Shown here: piece after piece, positions 41,994 to 46,938 of the stretch
Position numbering within the stretch: the first letter of the stretch is position 1
Layout of the letters: every line of letters starts with the position of its first letter
NCBI GenBank assembly: GCA_902543145.1
Contig: CACBXG010000010.1
Coordinates: forward strand, 1-46,938
Direction of reading: 5' to 3'
DNA from: an uncultured SAR116 cluster alpha proteobacterium
GTDB taxonomy: Bacteria; Pseudomonadota; Alphaproteobacteria; Puniceispirillales; Marisalimonadaceae
Length of the DNA: 46,938 bases
Position numbers and translations under genes: made by a program
Notes under the pieces: generated by a model
Seen by the model: the letters and a program-made list of their open reading frames with translations, nothing else
What the model was told of the DNA's origin: nothing
The model's database searches: none

Positions 41994-42398
41994 TTATTTT
42001 TTAATTTTTTTCCCAAATAACTCTAATCTATGATCTACTAGTTCATATCCCATATTTAGAGCTACCTGTCTTTTCATTTCTTCTAGTTCTTCGTTCTGAA
42101 ATTCAATTATTTCACCACTCTCAACATCAATTAAATGTTCATGATGTTCGCCAGCTTCTTCATATCGAGATCTACCGTCACCAATATCTAATCTTTCAAT
42201 TATTCCAGCCTCTTCAAATAATTTGATTGTTCTGTAAACAGTTGCGATTGAGATTGAACGATCTTTTTCAACAGCTCTTCTATACATTTCATCCACATCA
42301 GGGTGATCAGCTGAATCCTCGATTACTTCTAGTATAATTTTTCTAGGCAATGTCATTCTCAGACCGTTTTTTATACATTTCTCATAAAGTTGGGCCAT
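41994..42398 (-). CDS. fur: Fur family ferric uptake regulator
   Basis: A 134-residue Fur protein. The recognition helix is SISIATVYRTIKLFEEAGI near residues 48-66. GEHHEHLID near 83-91 binds the regulatory metal, and EFQNEELEEM follows. The only cysteine is Cys8, so the structural CxxC zinc site of E. coli Fur is absent, as in many alphaproteobacterial Fur/Mur proteins. It senses Fe(II), or Mn(II) if it is a Mur, and binds the palindromes found at 38818, 38860, 39942, 39966 and 41929. AGGA upstream supports the ATG. It lies 61 bases after fbpB on the same strand. A weak Fur-like site at 42418-42432 suggests autoregulation. Confidence 0.9.
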   Translation of the reverse strand: MAQLYEKCIKNGLRMTLPRKIILEVIEDSADHPDVDEMYRRAVEKDRSISIATVYRTIKLFEEAGIIERLDIGDGRSRYEEAGEHHEHLIDVESGEIIEFQNEELEEMKRQVALNMGYELVDHRLELFGKKIKK

Positions 42399-42417
42399 TC
42401 TTTTTTCCTAGAAATAT

Positions 42418-42432
42418 TTATAATCATTCTAA
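42418..42432. promoter_or_regulatory. Weak Fur-like site before fur
   Basis: TTATAATCATTCTAA matches 11 of 14 defined positions of the 7-1-7 consensus and shares ATAATCATTCT with the better site at 41929. It lies 20 bases upstream of the fur ATG, a suitable position for autoregulation, but its score could arise by chance in this AT-rich gap. Confidence 0.3.
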
Positions 42433-42459
42433 ACTAATACAAGTTTACAAAAAATTAAA

Positions 42460-44106
42460 TTATTTTTTTTTATTTATATTTATTATTTTATTGATAAACA
42501 AAATAGGTAAAAGTCCTATAATTACTATAAGAAGAGCTGCGCTTGATGCTCTTTCAAGCATTTCATCATTTGCATATTGATATACGTATGTGGCTAAAGT
42601 TTCAAAATTGAAAGGTCTTAATAACAATGTTATAGGAAGTTCTTTAATAATATCAACAAAAGCCAGAATAAATGCAGTTAAAATAGATGGTCTTAATAAC
42701 GGTAATATAACCTTCCTAAAACTATACCAAAACGGATTACCAAGTGATCTACTAGCTTCAAGCAAATTAGGGGGTAATCTATTTATTCCGCTATTAATTG
42801 CCCCAAATGAAACAGCATTAAATCTTGATATATAGGCAAAAATTAATAAAAAGTAAGAACCAATTAAGATTAAATTTAGATCAATAGAAAAGATTTCTAA
42901 TGATAAATTTACAAATTTTTCAATAAAAGAAATAAAAAATAATGTTCCAAGAGCTATAATTATGCCTGGAAAAGCATATCCAATACCTGCTATTGTAGAT
43001 AAAAAATTAAAGCCTTTAAAATTTTGATATTTAATACTTACGGTTAAAATTATAGATAATAATATTATGATTGTTGCAGTAGTGAAACTAATAAAAAAAG
43101 AGTTTTGAGCAACTGTAACTAAGTAATTAAAATTTTCAAGGTGAAAATAATTTAGAGAATTCTCAATTAAAATAAGCACTGGAATCAAAAATCCAAATAA
43201 TATTGGCATAATGCATATTGAAAAAATTATAATATTTTTAGATTTAGATACTTGAATATTAAAAAAATTGTGAGTGTTGAATTTAGGATCATTAAATTTT
43301 TGTCTTTTTCTTGCATAAAGCTCTAGTGCAAGCAAAACAATTACAAATGTAAATCCTACCAAAGCTAGCTGTGATGCTGAGGCTAGATTGTTCATTCCAA
43401 GCCATAGATTAAAAATACCCAGAGTAATTGTTTCAACTGCAAAAAAATCTACTGTACCAAAATCAGAAACTGTTTCCATCAACACTAATGACAATCCAGC
43501 AACTATTGCAGGTTTAGCCAGAGGTAAAGAAACAAAATAGAAAATATTTTTTCCAGAGATCTCAGCAAACTCAATTAAAGATGAAGGAGTAGATTTAAAA
43601 GCAACTTTCGTAATTAGATAAACATAAGGGTATAAGACAAAAGATATTACAAACACTGCTCCTCCAAGAGATCTTATCTCTGGAAAATAATAATCACTTG
43701 GTGAAGAAAAATTAAATAAATCTCTTAATATTGTCTGAACAACACCACTATATTCAAAAAAATCAGTATAACAATAAGCAACTATATATGATGGTAATGC
43801 TAGAGGCAAAAGAAGTGCCCACTCAATTATATTTTTCATATAAAAATTATATCGGCATACTAACCAGGCAAGAGAAACTCCAATCACAAAGGTAGTTAAA
43901 CAAACACCTAACATTAACATAAAAGTGTTGTATAAATAATACTTTAAACGTGAATTTATAAGATGTAGCCATAAATCATATGTGTTTTGAAAACTTGATA
44001 TAATTATAGAAATAACTGGAGAGAGAAGTAAAAAAATTATAATTATACTTATGATTTTTAAATGCGAATTTAATATTTGATTTAATAGTTTAGAGATAGC
44101 TACCAT
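42460..44106 (-). CDS. fbpB: Iron(III) ABC transporter permease (FbpB/FutB)
   Basis: A 548-residue fused permease with two BPD-transporter domains and about 12 membrane helices. The coupling loops that contact the ATPase are visible as LIEFAEISGKNIFYF...LPLAKPAIVAG near residues 176-206 and as LLEASRSLGNPFWY...LPLLRPSILTAF in the second half. It forms the inner-membrane channel for ferric iron delivered by FbpA. It is on the strand opposite to fbpA, followed by fur after 61 bases. I see no clear Fur box in its 92-base upstream gap, and fbpC is missing from the window, so the ATPase must lie elsewhere or be shared. Confidence 0.9.
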   Translation of the reverse strand: MVAISKLLNQILNSHLKIISIIIIFLLLSPVISIIISSFQNTYDLWLHLINSRLKYYLYNTFMLMLGVCLTTFVIGVSLAWLVCRYNFYMKNIIEWALLLPLALPSYIVAYCYTDFFEYSGVVQTILRDLFNFSSPSDYYFPEIRSLGGAVFVISFVLYPYVYLITKVAFKSTPSSLIEFAEISGKNIFYFVSLPLAKPAIVAGLSLVLMETVSDFGTVDFFAVETITLGIFNLWLGMNNLASASQLALVGFTFVIVLLALELYARKRQKFNDPKFNTHNFFNIQVSKSKNIIIFSICIMPILFGFLIPVLILIENSLNYFHLENFNYLVTVAQNSFFISFTTATIIILLSIILTVSIKYQNFKGFNFLSTIAGIGYAFPGIIIALGTLFFISFIEKFVNLSLEIFSIDLNLILIGSYFLLIFAYISRFNAVSFGAINSGINRLPPNLLEASRSLGNPFWYSFRKVILPLLRPSILTAFILAFVDIIKELPITLLLRPFNFETLATYVYQYANDEMLERASSAALLIVIIGLLPILFINKIININKKK

Positions 44107-44198
44107 TTAACAATTTTTTAAATATTGAAATAATTAAGTTATTAATAGATAAACTATTTTTATTATTATTTATATTTATTTATTTAAGAAGGCAAAAG

Positions 44199-45269
44199 AT
44201 GTACAAAATTGCAGTTATTCCTGGTGATGGGATTGGCACAGAAGTAATAGATAGTGGAGTTGAGGTTTTAAAAGCTCTTTCAAATTCAGTCCAAAATTTA
44301 CCAATAGAATTTCATCAATTTGATTGGGGAGCAGAGTACTACAAAAAACATGGTGTTATGATGCCTGATGAAGGTGTTGAAGAACTTAAGAGTTTTAGTG
44401 CAATTTATTTTGGATCTGCTGGTGTACCTGAAATTCCAGATCACATAACACTTTGGGGGCTGAGGCTAAAAATATGCCAAGGTTTAGACCAATACGCAAA
44501 TTTAAGGCCTGTACGTCTTTTACCTGGAATTATTTCTCCGCTAAAAAATGTAGAAGAAAAAGATATTGATTGGAGTTTTATAAGAGAAAATTCTGAAGGA
44601 GAATACTCAGGAATTGGTGGTAGAAGCCATAGAGGTTATAGTCACGATACTGCTATGGACGTTACACTATTTACTAAGCAGGGTGTAGAGAGAATACAAA
44701 CGTTTGCGTTTGAGATAGCCAGATCCAGACCAAGAAAATTATTAACTTTAGTAACTAAATCTAATGCTCAAAGACATGGTATGGTGATGTGGGATGAAAT
44801 ATTTGATGAGATATCACAAGATTATAGGGACGTTAATACTGACAAAATGCTTGTTGATGCTATGACTACTAGAATGATTTTAGACCCTAAAAGTATAGAT
44901 ACCATCGTTGCTTCAAACTTACATGCTGATATTTTGACAGATTTGGCAGCTTCATTATCAGGGTCAATGGGAATAGCTCCTACAGGAAATCTAGATCCAG
45001 AAAGACGTCATCCATCTATGTTCGAACCCATTCATGGATCTGCTTTTGATATAATGGGAAAAGGAATTGCAAATCCTATTGGATCTTATTGGTCTGCAGT
45101 GATGATGTTAGAAAATTTAGGTGAACTTAAATCTGCTCAAAAGTTGATGTCTGCAATTGAAAAGCTCACATCAGACAAAAAATATCTACCAAGAGATCTT
45201 GGTGGAAAAAGTACTACAAAACAAATTACCAAAGCAATGATAGATATTATTTCAGGAAAAAATAGTTAA
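44199..45269 (+). CDS. ttuC: Tartrate/D-malate dehydrogenase-like enzyme, second copy
   Basis: A 356-residue protein of the same branch and length as the one at 1819. PGDGIG near residues 9-14, RENSEGEY, the catalytic lysine in LVTKSNAQRHG, the aspartates in SNLHADILTDLAA, and HGSAFDI near the adenine site, where phenylalanine replaces the usual proline. It should oxidise tartrate, D-malate or a similar hydroxy-diacid with NAD. The Leu-His-Ala-Asp string in place of the LFGDILSD consensus and the Pro-to-Phe change suggest a shifted specificity. It is followed after 18 bases by a PLP enzyme gene and diverges from fbpB. AAGAAGGC upstream serves as ribosome site. Confidence 0.85.
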   Translation: MYKIAVIPGDGIGTEVIDSGVEVLKALSNSVQNLPIEFHQFDWGAEYYKKHGVMMPDEGVEELKSFSAIYFGSAGVPEIPDHITLWGLRLKICQGLDQYANLRPVRLLPGIISPLKNVEEKDIDWSFIRENSEGEYSGIGGRSHRGYSHDTAMDVTLFTKQGVERIQTFAFEIARSRPRKLLTLVTKSNAQRHGMVMWDEIFDEISQDYRDVNTDKMLVDAMTTRMILDPKSIDTIVASNLHADILTDLAASLSGSMGIAPTGNLDPERRHPSMFEPIHGSAFDIMGKGIANPIGSYWSAVMMLENLGELKSAQKLMSAIEKLTSDKKYLPRDLGGKSTTKQITKAMIDIISGKNS

Positions 45270-45287
45270 TAAAAAGCAGGATTAAAT

Positions 45288-46529
45288 ATGGAAAAAAATT
45301 ATGTAAGTCATCTTGAGTGCTCAATTACTGGCAAGAAATATGAAGCAAATAAAATACATGGTTTGTCAGATGCTGGAAGACCGTTATTGGTTAGATATGA
45401 TTTACAAAATTTAAAAAAGGAAATCTCAAGAGATGATATTACAAATTCCAAAGTAGATGGTCTTTGGAGATATTCACCACTATTACCAGTTTCAGATCCA
45501 AAAAACAGGATTACACTTGGTGAAACGATTACTCCATTGATTAAGTTAAATAGAACCGTTAACTATTCTTCAAACGACAAGGGTGTTGTATTAGTCAAAG
45601 ATGAGGGAAGGCTTCCTACTGGTTCATTTAAAGCTAGGGGATTATGTTTGGCAGTTTCAATGGCAAAACAATTTAAGTTAAAACATTTAGCTATCCCCAC
45701 AAATGGAAATGCAGGTGCTGCTATGGCTGCTTATGCAACAAATGCAGGTATAAAATCAACTGTGTTTTGTCCAGGTGACACTCCAGAAATCAATGTAAAA
45801 GAAATTCAATCACTTGGAGCAGAAACTTTTTTAGTCAATGGTTTAATAAATGATTGTGGAAAAATAGTTGGAGAAGGCAAAGAAAAAGTAGGGTGGTTTG
45901 ATGTTTCAACCCTTAAAGAGCCATATAGGATTGAGGGAAAGAAAACTATGGGTCTTGAATTAGCAGAACAGCTTAATTGGGAGTTACCAGATGTAATTTT
46001 TTATCCTACAGGTGGAGGCACTGGTTTAATTGGAATGTGGAAGGCTTTTTTAGAATTAAAAGAACTTGGGTGGATAAATGGAAAACTACCAAAGATGATT
46101 GCTGTCCAAGCTACTGGTTGCGCGCCTATTGTTAAAGCTTGGGAAAATGGGGATGAGCATGCACCATTATGGGAAAATGCATATACTAAAGCTGCAGGTA
46201 TTAGAGTTCCGATAGCTGTAGGAGATTTCCTTATTATAAGAGCAGTTCGTGAAAGTAGAGGATTCGCAATTTCCGTGTCAGACGAGGAAATATTTGAAGC
46301 TAGAGATCGAGTTGCTTCAAATGATGGTTGTTTTTTATGTCCTGAAGGGGCTGCAACAATGACAGCCTACGAACGAGCATTATCTTCAAATTTAATATCA
46401 AAAGACGATAAGGTTGTACTTTTTAATTGTGCTACGGGATTAAAATATCCACTTCCAGAAGTTTCAAATAAAATAGATAAAAATAATGAGATAGACTATA
46501 AAATTTTTATTAATTACCCCTCGTTGTAA
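45288..46529 (+). CDS. Threonine synthase-like PLP-dependent enzyme
   Basis: A 413-residue fold-type II PLP protein. Lys115 in PTGSFKARG forms the Schiff base, PTNGNAGAAMAAYA follows as the substrate loop, and PTGGGTGLIGMW near residue 240 is the phosphate-binding glycine loop. The N terminus has the LECSITGKKY start common in threonine synthases of the class with a short N-terminal domain. Threonine synthase (O-phosphohomoserine to threonine) is the first guess, but relatives include ammonia-lyases acting on hydroxy-amino acids. It follows the tartrate dehydrogenase-like gene by 18 bases, so a joint catabolic role is possible. The 3' end overlaps the convergent fliL gene by 20 bases. Confidence 0.82.
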   Translation: MEKNYVSHLECSITGKKYEANKIHGLSDAGRPLLVRYDLQNLKKEISRDDITNSKVDGLWRYSPLLPVSDPKNRITLGETITPLIKLNRTVNYSSNDKGVVLVKDEGRLPTGSFKARGLCLAVSMAKQFKLKHLAIPTNGNAGAAMAAYATNAGIKSTVFCPGDTPEINVKEIQSLGAETFLVNGLINDCGKIVGEGKEKVGWFDVSTLKEPYRIEGKKTMGLELAEQLNWELPDVIFYPTGGGTGLIGMWKAFLELKELGWINGKLPKMIAVQATGCAPIVKAWENGDEHAPLWENAYTKAAGIRVPIAVGDFLIIRAVRESRGFAISVSDEEIFEARDRVASNDGCFLCPEGAATMTAYERALSSNLISKDDKVVLFNCATGLKYPLPEVSNKIDKNNEIDYKIFINYPSL

Positions 46530-46938
46530 TTGCAAATTTCTTATAGTGAACACCAAATATTATTGGATCCAATTTTTTTTCATCTAAATATGAATTGAAT
46601 TCATTTTTAATATCCTCAAGTAAATTATTTTTACCTTCGCTTCCCTGAAGTTTTTCATAACTTGTTTTACTGATTTGATCATAAACAATTTTTCTGAAAT
46701 CAACATCATAGTCTGTTAAAAATTCCATTAGCATTTCACCTTTATAAGAAGAAAATACTAAATCAAAACTTATAAATGAATTTGAATTAGGTACATTTGT
46801 CCAAAAACTTTTGTTTGCATTGTCACCCATACCACCTATATCCCAATAACTTAAGGAAGGAACTATAACTTTTCCATCAGCCCCAATCTCTTGTACTATA
46901 GGTTTTTCATCTGGCTCCATTCTGCCAAGTTTAATTGC
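46510..46938 (-). CDS. fliL: Flagellar basal body-associated protein FliL, 5'-truncated
   Basis: The frame is open to the right edge, so the N terminus, including the expected membrane helix, lies outside; an internal ATG at 46920 is probably not the start. The visible 142 residues end in the FliL C-terminal domain: FRKIVYDQISKTSYEKLQGSEGKNNL, then LLEDIKNEFNSYLDEK and a final strand GVHYKKFAITTRG. FliL sits around the stator of the flagellar motor in the inner membrane and modulates torque. It suggests that a flagellar gene cluster continues beyond the window. The 3' end overlaps the PLP enzyme gene by 20 bases. Confidence 0.72.
   Translation of the reverse strand, partial: AIKLGRMEPDEKPIVQEIGADGKVIVPSLSYWDIGGMGDNANKSFWTNVPNSNSFISFDLVFSSYKGEMLMEFLTDYDVDFRKIVYDQISKTSYEKLQGSEGKNNLLEDIKNEFNSYLDEKKLDPIIFGVHYKKFAITTRGN

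Noticed and set aside
42460-44106. Two separate permease genes instead of one
   Set aside because: A single open frame runs through both permease domains, as is normal for FbpB.
44107-44198. Fur box upstream of fbpB
   Set aside because: AATAATTAAGTTATT is a partial palindrome, but it misses too many positions of the 7-1-7 consensus.
1-46938. tRNA, rRNA, insertion sequences, phage genes or CRISPR arrays
   Set aside because: I looked for cloverleaf-like GTTCGA/CCA sequences, transposase motifs and regularly spaced repeats and found none. Intergenic gaps are too short for most of these.

Overview
The window is AT-rich (GC roughly one third by eye), densely coded DNA from what is most likely a free-living marine alphaproteobacterium with a streamlined genome. 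The inference rests on several points: an MbfA-type ferritin/VIT1 fusion protein, a Fur protein without the CxxC zinc motif, a PWPW-type lytic transglycosylase, many acyl-CoA enzymes, short intergenic gaps and AT-rich codon use. A partial FliL at the right edge suggests a flagellated cell. SAR116 or AEGEAN-169/HIMB59-like lineages would fit, but the sequence alone does not settle this. I found no tRNA, rRNA, insertion sequence, phage gene or CRISPR array.

Layout. 0-5.5 kb: an unknown partial gene, a winged-helix regulator, an SDR, a tartrate/malate dehydrogenase-like enzyme with a NIPSNAP protein, an FMN-dependent 2-hydroxyacid oxidase and an HSL-type esterase. 5.5-9.4 kb: an MneA-like manganese exporter with a 22-bp MntR-like operator upstream, a GAF protein, a haloalkane dehalogenase-like hydrolase and a DUF952 protein. 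9.3-16 kb: a GT4 glycosyltransferase, a GST, a glycerate 2-kinase, an enoyl-CoA hydratase, a lytic transglycosylase, a nitroreductase and an MFS transporter. 16-19.8 kb: a compact glucosylglycerate operon (phosphatase, GT81 synthase, GH13_18 phosphorylase). 19.8-24.7 kb: a complete urease operon in the order ureD-A-B-C-E-F-G on the minus strand. 24.7-35.1 kb: acyl-CoA metabolism and transport (MBL hydrolase, CaiB CoA-transferase, MFS, gate protein, SDR, hydrolase, thiolase-like enzyme, enoyl-CoA hydratase, two overlapping acyl-CoA dehydrogenases). 35.2-38.6 kb: an RraA-like protein facing a DUF1537 kinase / ABM monooxygenase / beta-decarboxylating dehydrogenase operon. 38.7-44.1 kb: an iron island (Fur boxes, mbfA, fbpA, an SDR, fur, fbpB). 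44.2-46.9 kb: a second tartrate-dehydrogenase-like gene with a threonine-synthase-like gene, then fliL.

How the genes fit together. Two metal-homeostasis nodes have readable control DNA. For manganese, an 8-6-8 palindrome lies just upstream of a TTGACG promoter for the exporter. For iron, Fur 7-1-7 boxes occupy the 17-bp spacers of two TTGACA promoters. One of these drives fbpA. The other points away from mbfA into a leader that begins with a 9-bp hairpin whose loop carries UCUCCC. This second transcript is the most interesting unexplained signal: it could be an iron-regulated small RNA, or a structured leader of the dehydrogenase/kinase operon. Metabolically, glycerate is a recurring node (tartrate dehydrogenase-like enzymes, glycerate 2-kinase, glucosylglycerate phosphorylase). 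The DUF1537 kinase, isopropylmalate-dehydrogenase-like enzyme and RraA-like protein together suggest a small hydroxy-acid catabolic route whose substrate I cannot name.
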